This document shows, one piece after another, positions 43,901 through 50,604 of a DNA stretch of 64,000 nucleotides. The notes below the pieces were generated by a model. The model was not told the origin of the DNA, ran no database searches, and saw only the letters and a list, made by a program, of their open reading frames with translations. Source of the stretch: Salisediminibacterium beveridgei (GTDB taxonomy: Bacteria; Bacillota; Bacilli; Bacillales; Salisediminibacteriaceae); NCBI RefSeq assembly GCF_001721685.1, contig NZ_CP012502.1, forward strand, positions 372,001 through 436,000, given 5' to 3'. Position 1 is the first letter of the stretch. Each line of letters opens with the position of its first letter. The position numbers and the translations under genes were made by a program.

Positions 43901-44184
43901 GCATTCATGCCCTCATCGATCATGAAGAAAAAACAGTAGTGGTGGCTGTGAAAGATAACGGGAGCGGGATCGATGAACACGATGTACCGCATATGTTTGA
44001 ACGGTTTTACAGAGGCAAGGATTCTCACGGATCTCACCCGGATGGTTCGGGACTTGGCCTGGCGATTGTCAAGCAGGTTGTGGAAAATCATGATGGCGAT
44101 GTGCGTGTTGAAAGTCAGTTGGGTGAAGGAGCCGTCTTTTTTGTGAAGCTGCCGCTTAGGAGAATAGAGAAAACAGAAACTTGA
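40918..44184 (+). CDS. Hybrid sensor kinase: 7TMR-DISM, kinase, receiver, second kinase
   Basis: A membrane sensor of 1088 residues. Order: first membrane helix (about 8-28); extracellular 7TMR-DISMED2-like domain (about 50-185); seven-helix 7TMR-DISM region (about 190-395); HisKA with His439 (TSHELRTP); HATPase (about 540-660, NLVGNAIKY, DTGRGM, GTGIGLS); receiver with Asp736 (LIIMDLMMPG, about 685-805); coiled coil; second HisKA with His860 (IAHELGTP); second HATPase (about 960-1080, NLVRNSAKY, DNGSGI, GSGLGLAIV). DISM sensors are thought to bind extracellular carbohydrates. Two complete transmitter modules around one receiver is uncommon. The AAGGAGG site lies inside the longest frame, so the TTG at 40918 is the likely start. 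The response regulator gene follows 22 bases later. Confidence 0.92.
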   Translation: MQSFLKKSWWWLLFVLLISVLIWFPVYSPDAEERIQLDPDLTSTSLYPGIEMIKDREMTLQIEEVASAEFQKQFFTGEPVEQRPGFFDSVTWLRFELDNQSDQSEWLLEFAFPLIYELDIYQDRDSGYEVIAETGAVGFPFDDREMNHRHFVFELDIAPGESETFFVRAKGSGDLHPPINLWHPDSFMERTQVELIILGIFYGVVSGMIVYNLFLYVSLKIKSYLYYVLAMTCTLMGKLSINGIGFQYLWPDYPGWNQISTPFWVGLGSIFILMFTRSFLDADEHTPGFRKVSYGLIGWNTAVIVMLFISTTAALTMMIAGALATFVAVLTVAFQCFRKGVRQARFFLLGWMIFLTGVAITMLERAVVIPFSLFADYAGQGAMTIEVVVLSFALADKISLIRKEKEEAEAQARESQEMAMENLKQADILKNEFLAVTSHELRTPLFGMIGMAESLRDGAAGEPTENMKEQLETIVASGNRLAHLVNDILDFSKLKYDSLDLAVKPVEVKGVMDIVVTVTRPLLKNKPVALTTAIPADLPMVYADPNRLQQILYNLVGNAIKYTDEGEIVLSASQRGEVVMISVTDTGRGMKQEEVDYIFDPFYQAETEFGAQMSGTGIGLSVTKKLVDLHKGTLFAETIPGEGSTFTFSLPVHEQQQETDDLLQTQPALKEGYAEKKVFVHRSGKSRILVADDEAVNLQVLTNQLSLEGYDVLIASTGQEVLDILDEQKVDLIIMDLMMPGLSGYEVCGEIRKTYSLIDLPVLMLTAKSGLSDKVVSFEAGANDYLVKPCDKLELISRVRTLIRIRSMNEELKSLNELLEKKVEERTEALKDVNEDLLQANEDLMDAQEMRKQLLSSIAHELGTPVAIIHSYMQSLQAGLIALDDTYYHEQVAKKIQVLNRLINDLYDLSKLEKGQAAMEKDDHVLYDWLSQVEETCRFEVEQHDRLFTGLQWVFLEKEAKSWCCHVDVNRMDQVFSNLVRNSAKYTSEEDGEIGIHALIDHEEKTVVVAVKDNGSGIDEHDVPHMFERFYRGKDSHGSHPDGSGLGLAIVKQVVENHDGDVRVESQLGEGAVFFVKLPLRRIEKTET

Positions 44185-44206
44185 ATTCATTTCAGGAGGG
44201 TGGATC

Positions 44207-44917
44207 ATGACGAAGACGAAAAAGGTTCTGATTGTGGACGATGAAGCGGATCTTCGGGAGATGACCAGCAAATTTTTGAACAGCAAGGGCTATGAGGTAG
44301 TAACTGCACAAGATGGGGACGAAGCGCTGTCGAAAACGGAAGCTTATCTTCCTGATCTGATTGTACTTGATATCGAAATGCCCGAGCAAAATGGCTTTGA
44401 GGTTTGTGAGCGGATCCGTGAACAGAAGTCCATTCCGATCATCTTTCTCAGTGTCCGTCGTCATACGATAGACAAAGTGAAGTGCTTTGAACTCGGTGGC
44501 GATGATTACATGACCAAGCCGTTTGATTTTGAAGAACTGGAAGCGCGCATCAAAGCAAACATCCGGATATACGAAAAAAACCCGGAGGATCAAAATGAAA
44601 TACTGGATTTCGGCAGGCTGAAAATTGATTTGAATCACTACCAGTGCTATGTCAATGACGAACCGGTTGCGTTAACCGCTAAAGAAATGAAGCTGCTGAT
44701 GCATCTGGCAACGAATCCGAATCAGGTGTGGACCCATGAGCAATTGTACGATCAAATTTGGGATCTGAATGCCACCGGATTTGTGGAGACGGTCAAAGTG
44801 CATATCAGTCACCTGCGAAGTAAAATAGAAGCGAGACCTAATCAGCCGGTGTATATTCAAACCGTGCGCGGCTTCGGGTACCGGTTTTCTACAGGTTCTG
44901 AAAAAGTCTCTGAATAG
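44207..44917 (+). CDS. OmpR/PhoB-family response regulator
   Basis: A 236-residue regulator: receiver domain (about 5-118) with acidic pocket VDDE, phospho-acceptor Asp55 (IVLDIEMP) and Lys105-type KPF motif, and a C-terminal winged helix (about 135-232) with VALTAKEMKLLMHLA and TVRGFGYRF. This class binds tandem direct repeats with a helical-turn (about 11 bp) period. It is the partner of the upstream hybrid kinase. It is the only OmpR-type regulator in the window and so a candidate for binding the five TTAAC-repeat promoters, alongside PhoP, which would be encoded elsewhere. Confidence 0.93.
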   Translation: MTKTKKVLIVDDEADLREMTSKFLNSKGYEVVTAQDGDEALSKTEAYLPDLIVLDIEMPEQNGFEVCERIREQKSIPIIFLSVRRHTIDKVKCFELGGDDYMTKPFDFEELEARIKANIRIYEKNPEDQNEILDFGRLKIDLNHYQCYVNDEPVALTAKEMKLLMHLATNPNQVWTHEQLYDQIWDLNATGFVETVKVHISHLRSKIEARPNQPVYIQTVRGFGYRFSTGSEKVSE

Positions 44918-44926
44918 AAGTGTGCG

Positions 44927-44961
44927 TAAGCCCCTTGTTGAAACAACTGGGGGCTTATTTT
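44927..44961 (+). terminator. Rho-independent terminator of the kinase-regulator operon
   Basis: An 8-bp stem (TAAGCCCC at 44927-44934, GGGGCTTA at 44950-44957) with an inner TTGTT/AACAA pairing is followed by TTTT, 10 bases after the regulator stop codon. Confidence 0.87.
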
Positions 44962-45015
44962 CATACTTTAGGAAAGAATAACTTCGTTAAAGGATTAAAG
45001 TATAAGTGCAACTAA

Positions 45016-45058
45016 GGCTTTTCGCCATAGACTTGGCGAAAAGCCAGGTTTTCTTTAG
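45016..45058 (+). terminator. Second perfect hairpin in the gap (terminator or repeat element)
   Basis: A 12-bp perfect stem (GGCTTTTCGCCA at 45016-45027 with its complement at 45034-45045) has a 6-base loop and is followed by AGGTTTTCTTT. It could be a back-up terminator. Degenerate relatives appear near 23814, 23862 and 52449. Confidence 0.5.
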
Positions 45059-45076
45059 ATTGATTCATAAATAGAG

Positions 45077-45132
45077 TTGACAAAGGAAACCATTCATTGT
45101 AAGTTATACGAAAGCGCTTTCGTACAACTTAC
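45077..45132 (+). promoter_or_regulatory. GH16 promoter overlapped by a LacI-type operator
   Basis: TTGACA at 45077-45082 has its -10 region around 45100-45109, buried in a 34-bp inverted repeat (45099-45132, a single mismatch per arm). The core is CGAAAGCGCTTTCG, the CG-centred shape of LacI-family operators. It differs from the CcpA cre consensus at both outer positions, so a dedicated repressor is more likely than CcpA. Binding would block the promoter. Confidence 0.75.
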
Positions 45133-45195
45133 GTAAAATATGTCGATGCCATCACTGTGTTTTTCGGACGGATTATTTTTGCTTTTAGAGCGGGG

Positions 45196-45245
45196 ATACA
45201 CGATAATACAGTGTATTTTTTATGTGATTACGAAAGCGGTTTCGT
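45196..45245 (+). promoter_or_regulatory. GH16 leader: small hairpin and second LacI-type operator
   Basis: A 6-bp stem (ATACAC at 45196-45201, GTGTAT at 45211-45216) followed by a T run looks like a weak leader terminator. A second operator, ACGAAAGCGGTTTCGT, lies at 45230-45245; its centre is 122 bp from the first, a distance that would allow DNA looping by a tetrameric repressor. Confidence 0.6.
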
Positions 45246-45337
45246 CAAGTGTTTTTATGGGAGGTGGTGAGTTGCAATGTCGAAGCATGAGCAGCGGGCA
45301 GACTCAAATCCAAACATCAAACGGAGGGAAAAGCGTA

Positions 45338-47518
45338 ATGAAAAAACCATTGATCAGTTTAATGGCAGTATTATTGATTATGCCGGGTTTTACAGGACTG
45401 GCGGGAGCGCAGGAGTCAGATGGACCTGAATCGGATGAAAGTGGAGGTCCGAACTGGCAAATGACGTGGAACGATGAGTTTGATGGCGATGAATTGGATC
45501 AGGATAAGTGGCGAATTGATATCGGGAATGGTTTTTATGATGGTGATAATTGGATTGAGGGCTGGGGAAATAATGAATCCCAATCGTATCAGGAAGACAA
45601 TGTCTTCATTGACGACGGTCATCTTGTCCTGGAAGCAAGGGAAGAATCCGTCAGTGATGATAAAGGTGATTACGACTTCACTTCCGGTAAAGTTCTGACT
45701 GATGAATCGTTCAGCCAGGCATACGGCCGTTTTGAAGCAAGTATGAAACTTCCTGAGGGTCAGGGCTACTGGCCTGCATTTTGGATGATGCCGCAGGATG
45801 ATGTATATGGCGGTTGGGCAGCGTCCGGCGAAATTGATATTATGGAAAACCGCGGATCAGAAACCGACAAGGTCGGTGCAGCAATCCATTACGGTGATCT
45901 CTGGCCTGACAACACGTACACAGCGGCAGAGTATCATTTCCCTGAAGACAGGCGAACAACGGATTTCAATGAATACGCCATTGAGTGGGAACCGGGGGAA
46001 ATCCGCTGGTATGTCAATGATGAGCTGTATTCAACGAAAACCGAATGGGGTACAAAGTACGGGGAATATCCGGCGCCATTCGATCAGGAGTTTCATATGA
46101 TTTTGAATCTTGCTATTGGTGGCTGGTACGGTGGTGAACCGGATGAGACGACCGTGTTCCCGGGACAGGTGAAAGTGGACTATGTCCGCGTCTATGAAGA
46201 TGCAGATGCTGAACACCCGCCGCCGGGAGAGTACATTGATCCGGATGATTCGGATGAGGAACCAACAGTTGATCCATCAAAAAACTGGGTTGAGATCGGT
46301 GAAAACCTGATTCAAGATGGCACATTTGAAACAACGACTGAATTTGGTGACGAAAATGGTGGTTTCGACTGGAATGTCTTTAACATGGGGGATCATGACC
46401 CTAATGGTGGTAAGGCAGATTTCACCATTGAAAATGAGGAATTGAGAGCAACAATCAATCAGGTTGGCTGGACATGGTGGCATATTCAATTGATGCAAGA
46501 TGTTCCTGACGTAAAAGCAGGAACTTATAAACTTGAATTTGATATGCGATCCGAAGAAGAACGTACCATCCGAACAAAATTGGATGGTTCAGGGTCCGGT
46601 TTAGTGGACGTCGAAGTCAGCAATGACATGGAAACTCATGAAGTTTACTTTGAAGTCAATTCACCAAGTGACCTGAATGTATTGTTCGGATTGGGAAGAG
46701 ATGGAGATCAGCCGGAACTGGATACACCATATGACATGCATCTGGACAATGTCAGATTGGTTGAAGTAGCAGTTGATGGCGAATCAGATGGCCCATCTGA
46801 TCCAAATGAATTTGATCATTGGGTCGAATCAGGCGAAAGTTTGATTGAAGACGGTTCCTTCGAGTACACCACGGAATTCGGTGATGAAAATAACTCGATC
46901 GTCTGGAATGTTTTTAATATGGGTGATTATGATCCAAATGCCGGATCCGCGGCGTTTGAAATTGTGGTCGAGGAATTGAAGGCAACGATCAATCAACCAG
47001 GCTGGGAATGGTGGCACATTCAATTTATGCAAGACGTCACTGTCCCTGAGGGCGTCTACAAAGTGGCATTCGATATGCGGTCAGAAAAAGATCGTCCGGT
47101 TTACGTTGAGCTTGTAGGATCTGATACAGGAATTCTGACTTTCGATGTGGATGGTGAGATGGATACGTATCACTCCTATATCAATGTGAGCGAAACGGGA
47201 GACTTTAATTTTATGTTTGGATTGGGGCGCACAGCCAGTGACGTAGAACCCGAAACGCCATACTCGATTTATTTGGACAATGTGAGATTGGTACCTGTCG
47301 AAAAAGGTGAAGAAGAGGATATGCGAGGACATCCCGGACTTCACAATAAATCAGTAGATGAAAATGGTAACCTTTCAATCATCAATGGGAATGGGCGAAC
47401 GATCGATATTCCTGCACAGCCTAAAGGCCTTCTTGAAGGAGGCAAACCTTCAAAAGAGCGAAACCAGATTCCTGATCACGCAAAGGAAAATCGAAACGGA
47501 AATGGTAACAATCGATGA
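45338..47518 (+). CDS. Secreted GH16 beta-glucanase with two CBM4_9-like domains
   Basis: A secreted enzyme of 726 residues. Signal peptide (about 1-25), then a GH16 domain (about 38-290) with the catalytic motif GEIDIMEN (Glu165 nucleophile, Asp167, Glu170 acid/base). Two similar modules of about 165 residues follow (about 305-470 and 490-650), each beginning W.E.GE.LI.DG.FE and ending YLDNVRLV, which fits CBM4/9-type carbohydrate-binding domains. A polar tail ends the protein. The likely substrate is beta-1,3- or mixed-linkage glucan (laminarin, lichenan). The longest frame begins 66 codons upstream, but ACGGAGGG and the signal peptide fix ATG 45338. Controlled by two LacI-type operators; no LacI gene is in the window. 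Confidence 0.92.
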   Translation: MKKPLISLMAVLLIMPGFTGLAGAQESDGPESDESGGPNWQMTWNDEFDGDELDQDKWRIDIGNGFYDGDNWIEGWGNNESQSYQEDNVFIDDGHLVLEAREESVSDDKGDYDFTSGKVLTDESFSQAYGRFEASMKLPEGQGYWPAFWMMPQDDVYGGWAASGEIDIMENRGSETDKVGAAIHYGDLWPDNTYTAAEYHFPEDRRTTDFNEYAIEWEPGEIRWYVNDELYSTKTEWGTKYGEYPAPFDQEFHMILNLAIGGWYGGEPDETTVFPGQVKVDYVRVYEDADAEHPPPGEYIDPDDSDEEPTVDPSKNWVEIGENLIQDGTFETTTEFGDENGGFDWNVFNMGDHDPNGGKADFTIENEELRATINQVGWTWWHIQLMQDVPDVKAGTYKLEFDMRSEEERTIRTKLDGSGSGLVDVEVSNDMETHEVYFEVNSPSDLNVLFGLGRDGDQPELDTPYDMHLDNVRLVEVAVDGESDGPSDPNEFDHWVESGESLIEDGSFEYTTEFGDENNSIVWNVFNMGDYDPNAGSAAFEIVVEELKATINQPGWEWWHIQFMQDVTVPEGVYKVAFDMRSEKDRPVYVELVGSDTGILTFDVDGEMDTYHSYINVSETGDFNFMFGLGRTASDVEPETPYSIYLDNVRLVPVEKGEEEDMRGHPGLHNKSVDENGNLSIINGNGRTIDIPAQPKGLLEGGKPSKERNQIPDHAKENRNGNGNNR

Positions 47519-47541
47519 TCTTTCAATAGTATTAAGCAGTA

Positions 47542-47573
47542 AAGCCACCGGTGTATTAAATCCGGTGGCTTTT
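47542..47573 (+). terminator. Rho-independent terminator of the GH16 gene
   Basis: A 10-bp perfect stem (AAGCCACCGG at 47542-47551 with CCGGTGGCTT at 47562-47571) is followed by TT, 24 bases after the stop codon. Confidence 0.87.
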
Positions 47574-47688
47574 GCTTTTACTGCTGAAAGTTCAAACATT
47601 TTTCATCTGAACAAGTGAAAATAATCTGAGAGATGGGCCAGGGACAACACTAAAAGATTGTTCCTATGGGGTGTTGAGACTGAGCTAT

Positions 47689-47717
47689 CCGAACATGATT
47701 CGGAGAATGATGTTCGG
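47689..47717. other. Small inverted repeat in the gap before the protease gene
   Basis: CCGAACAT at 47689-47696 pairs with ATGTTCGG at 47710-47717 across 13 bases. There is no T tract on either side. Its role is unclear; it lies 43 bases beyond the 3' end of the minus-strand protease gene. Confidence 0.35.
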
Positions 47718-47759
47718 ACACTCCAGTAAATTGATAGTAAGTGAATATGACAAAGGGCT

Positions 47760-48536
47760 TTAATATTTAGTCAGAATTTGATTTGGAGACAATGGTGAAT
47801 CGATCCATTCATTGACGGATTCAATCAGTTCTGTCATGGGCATGACGAATGTTGTTTCGTCATCAATAAGGGATCTTGCTGTCACAAAACCGATTACCAA
47901 GTTTTCTGAATCCGTCACAGGGGAACCGCTTTGTCCCTGTTGGACCGGGATGTTAATCGTGATCAGGCTGTCCTGTATGTTTTGAGCAATCTCTATTTGT
48001 TTGTCCACGTTTGTGACTTCTCCTTGCACTTTTTCCTTTGCAGAATGAAGTACAACAGCATCTCCTGTTTCAGGATAGGCTTTTGAAAAAGTCATTGGGG
48101 AAGGTGTTTGTTCTTTGCCAATGACTTTGATCAAGGCAATGTCTCTGCTTCGGTCGAATCCGATGACATGACCATAGGCAGAGTCGTCATGTTCGTTAAA
48201 GAATGTAATGAGGACCGATCCCTGGACTACGTGTCCTGCTGTGACGATATGATGGTCACTGATATAAAAGCCGGTTCCATTCTGATGGGTGGATTGTATG
48301 GAAACGACCGGGTGAAGTAATTCCTTTGGGATCCGTTCTCTATAAAACTGACTCTCCACTATCGATTCACGCAATTCGAGTTCGTAATTATTCATCGGAG
48401 CAAAAATAGCATTTTTTTGATCCGGTTCATTTTGACAGGCTGCCATGAAAAAGAGAAGGGTAAACACAATCATGGAGATGAAACATTTTGTTTTTGTGCC
48501 CTGAGGTGTAAAAGGGTGTTTTGGGTCCACTGACAT
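47760..48536 (-). CDS. Lipoprotein trypsin-like serine protease (S1C type)
   Basis: A 258-residue protein with a signal peptide ending in a lipobox (FMAAC, Cys34) and a trypsin-fold domain. The triad is readable: His102 (TAGHVV), Asp132 (SRDIALIKV), Ser203 (QGQSGSPV). There is no PDZ domain, unlike HtrA/DegP, so it is a short, membrane-tethered protease, perhaps for envelope protein processing or quality control. The longest frame starts six codons earlier at a TTG, but GAGGAGAG sits within that stretch, so I place the start at the ATG at 48536. It converges on the GH16 gene and is transcribed alone. Confidence 0.88.
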   Translation of the reverse strand: MSVDPKHPFTPQGTKTKCFISMIVFTLLFFMAACQNEPDQKNAIFAPMNNYELELRESIVESQFYRERIPKELLHPVVSIQSTHQNGTGFYISDHHIVTAGHVVQGSVLITFFNEHDDSAYGHVIGFDRSRDIALIKVIGKEQTPSPMTFSKAYPETGDAVVLHSAKEKVQGEVTNVDKQIEIAQNIQDSLITINIPVQQGQSGSPVTDSENLVIGFVTARSLIDDETTFVMPMTELIESVNEWIDSPLSPNQILTKY

Positions 48537-48996
48537 CGTTCCCTCTCCTCTCAATCAACATATTTTCTTTATTTTACCTGAATCAACCTTGAATGGGAAT
48601 GATCAATGTGACGTGAATGATCAACAGGTGAAGGAAACGAAAGGAGAAAGGGCTTTCGACATCAGCACAGATTAAACCCTTTTATTGTAAATGAATCCGA
48701 TCCAAGTATCATTTTTCGGGATGTGTTATAGGTATGCATAATGGTTTAATGATCGGAAGGCGTGAGATGGATGGTGTAAAAAAGTGTCCAATCCTTCCAT
48801 GATAGGGCTGTTACAGGTCGATATTGAAGCGGATTGCAATAGAAAAAACCATGAAATTCGCATACATATGCAGAAATAATGCAATTCACTGTTAAAATAA
48901 GGCTAATTACACTTCTTTTCATGCATAACTTTTGTTATGTTTGGAATGGACTCTTTTAATATAATGGAAAAATAATAAGAAAAAAGGGGTGTTGAA
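48537..48996. other. Intergenic control region of the wall-hydrolase pair
   Basis: 460 bases with no convincing gene. It holds a TATAAT at 48960-48965 without a good -35, a small palindrome CATAAC/GTTATG just upstream (about 48923-48939), and loose GGAAGG/CCTTCC and AAAGGG/CCCTTT repeats. I looked for a c-di-AMP (ydaO-type) riboswitch, often found before such genes, and did not recognise one. Confidence 0.4.
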
Positions 48997-50553
48997 ATGT
49001 CGATGTTTGAATCAAAATTAAAAACGGCCGTTGTTGTATCTATCGCGGGTGCTGGTTTTGTAGCAGGTCCACAAATTGTTGAAGCTTCATTTGGATCTGA
49101 AACACTGAGAAATGGAATGGAGAATGAGGATGTAAAGCAGCTTCAGGAAGTCCTGAAGGATAGAGGCTACTTTACTTTTCATACTGCCACAGGTTATTTC
49201 GGCTCAATTACTGAAGACGCATTACGCCGCTATCAGAAAGATAACAATCTGACCGTCGATGGTATTGCAGGACCGCAAACATTCGGCAGTTTAGGAGCGG
49301 CATCCGGTCAATCAGCAACAGGTAACTCTTCAAGCAGCAGTTCATCCTCCGCCTCTGAGTCAACTTCAGTGACACCGGTATCAAACACGAACCGTGTCAT
49401 GAGACAAGGGACACGTGGAGAAGATGTTTCAAGATTACAGGTATATCTGAAGAAAGCCGGTTTTTATGATCACCCATCCATTTCAGGTACATACGGACCT
49501 GCTACAAAGCGAGCAGTTGAACAATTCCAGCGTGCAAGAGGCCTTCAGGTGGACGGATTTGCTGGACCGCAGACGTTAAGTAAAGTAAATGAAGAGATCG
49601 GTTCATCGAGCAGTTCATCAAGCGGTTCATCATCCAATTCAACCGCTTCTCCCGGAAGTAATGTCACCTTGAATGGCCAGATTTTACGCAGTGGCAATTC
49701 CGGGAAGGCAGTGGAATTATTGCAGACAGAATTAAAGAAACTTGGATTTTTCTCTGCGACTGTTTCCGGAAGCTACAATCAGTCCACAGTAAATGCGGTC
49801 CGTGATTTGCAGCGGCAGGCCAACATAAAGGTTGATGGCGTATACGGTCCGCAAACCCACAGGCAAATTGAGCGTGGTATCACGAAAAAAATCGAAGACA
49901 CACCGCCTTCTAATGACCAGTCTTCTTCGGGCTCATCATCTTCACTTGTCGTCAAAAAAGGTGACCGGAGTGATTCCGTCAGAGAAGTTCAAAGTATGTT
50001 GAAAGCAACAGGGCATTTCAATGCCAACACAACCGGCTATTTCGGAGATATTACGGAAAGTGCGGTTAAAAGCTTTCAACGGCAATGGAATTTTACCCCT
50101 TCCGGAGAAGTGACAAAGATGACAATGGAAAAGCTTGAAGAAGTCTCAGCCGTTCATATGGGCGAAGCATCCCGCAATGGTTCAGAGCCAGGCTTTCAGC
50201 CGATCAACGTGGTTTCTGACGCTTCAAACTACATGGGCGTAAAATATCTATGGGGAGGTACTACTCCTGCAGGATTTGATTGCAGCGGTTTTATCCAGTT
50301 TGTATTTAAAGCAAATGGAAAAGATCTTCCAAGAACCGTTGCCCAGCAATGGAATGCAATGACCAGTGTTTCAAGCCCGAGGGTGGGGGATGTTGTCTTC
50401 TTTGAAACCTATCGCCCCGGACCTTCCCATAACGGGATTTATATTGGAAATAATCAATTCATTCATAGTGGCTCTTCAACAGGTGTTACGGTGGCAAGCT
50501 TGAATTCTTCTTACTGGGCCCCCCGCTATCTTGGTGCAAAACGAGTCAGGTAA
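48997..50553 (+). CDS. NlpC/P60 wall endopeptidase with four PG-binding domains
   Basis: A secreted protein of 518 residues: signal peptide (about 1-31), four peptidoglycan_binding_1 domains (about 38-97, 133-193, 225-288 and 323-383) separated by Ser-rich linkers, and a C-terminal NlpC/P60 domain with Cys429 (FDCSGF), His478 (PSHNGIYIG) and His490 (FIHSG). All three catalytic positions are intact. It should cleave stem peptides in the wall, anchored non-covalently by the four repeats. ATG at 48997 behind AAAAGGGG. The amidase gene follows closely downstream and they may form an operon, giving cleavage of two different bonds in the same peptide stem. Confidence 0.92.
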   Translation: MSMFESKLKTAVVVSIAGAGFVAGPQIVEASFGSETLRNGMENEDVKQLQEVLKDRGYFTFHTATGYFGSITEDALRRYQKDNNLTVDGIAGPQTFGSLGAASGQSATGNSSSSSSSSASESTSVTPVSNTNRVMRQGTRGEDVSRLQVYLKKAGFYDHPSISGTYGPATKRAVEQFQRARGLQVDGFAGPQTLSKVNEEIGSSSSSSSGSSSNSTASPGSNVTLNGQILRSGNSGKAVELLQTELKKLGFFSATVSGSYNQSTVNAVRDLQRQANIKVDGVYGPQTHRQIERGITKKIEDTPPSNDQSSSGSSSSLVVKKGDRSDSVREVQSMLKATGHFNANTTGYFGDITESAVKSFQRQWNFTPSGEVTKMTMEKLEEVSAVHMGEASRNGSEPGFQPINVVSDASNYMGVKYLWGGTTPAGFDCSGFIQFVFKANGKDLPRTVAQQWNAMTSVSSPRVGDVVFFETYRPGPSHNGIYIGNNQFIHSGSSTGVTVASLNSSYWAPRYLGAKRVR

Positions 50554-50604
50554 CGGTCCTGATTAAGACACATGATGACTTGCATAAAGATGGGAGGGCC
50601 CAAG

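Noticed and set aside
45107..45124. CcpA cre site in front of the GH16 gene
   Set aside because: The core differs from TGWAANCGNTNWCA at both ends and sits in a longer 34-bp palindrome repeated downstream, which fits a dedicated LacI-type repressor better. Weak CcpA binding is not excluded.
45140..45337. N-terminal extension of the GH16 protein in the longest frame
   Set aside because: It covers the leader hairpin and second operator, has no ribosome site, and would put the signal peptide 66 residues inside the protein.
47689..47717. Terminator for the GH16 or protease gene
   Set aside because: No T tract on either strand and a loose 13-base loop; a stronger terminator exists at 47542.
48600..48950. 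c-di-AMP riboswitch before the NlpC/P60 gene
   Set aside because: Such switches often precede wall hydrolase genes, but I could not find the conserved junction sequences or the nested stems.
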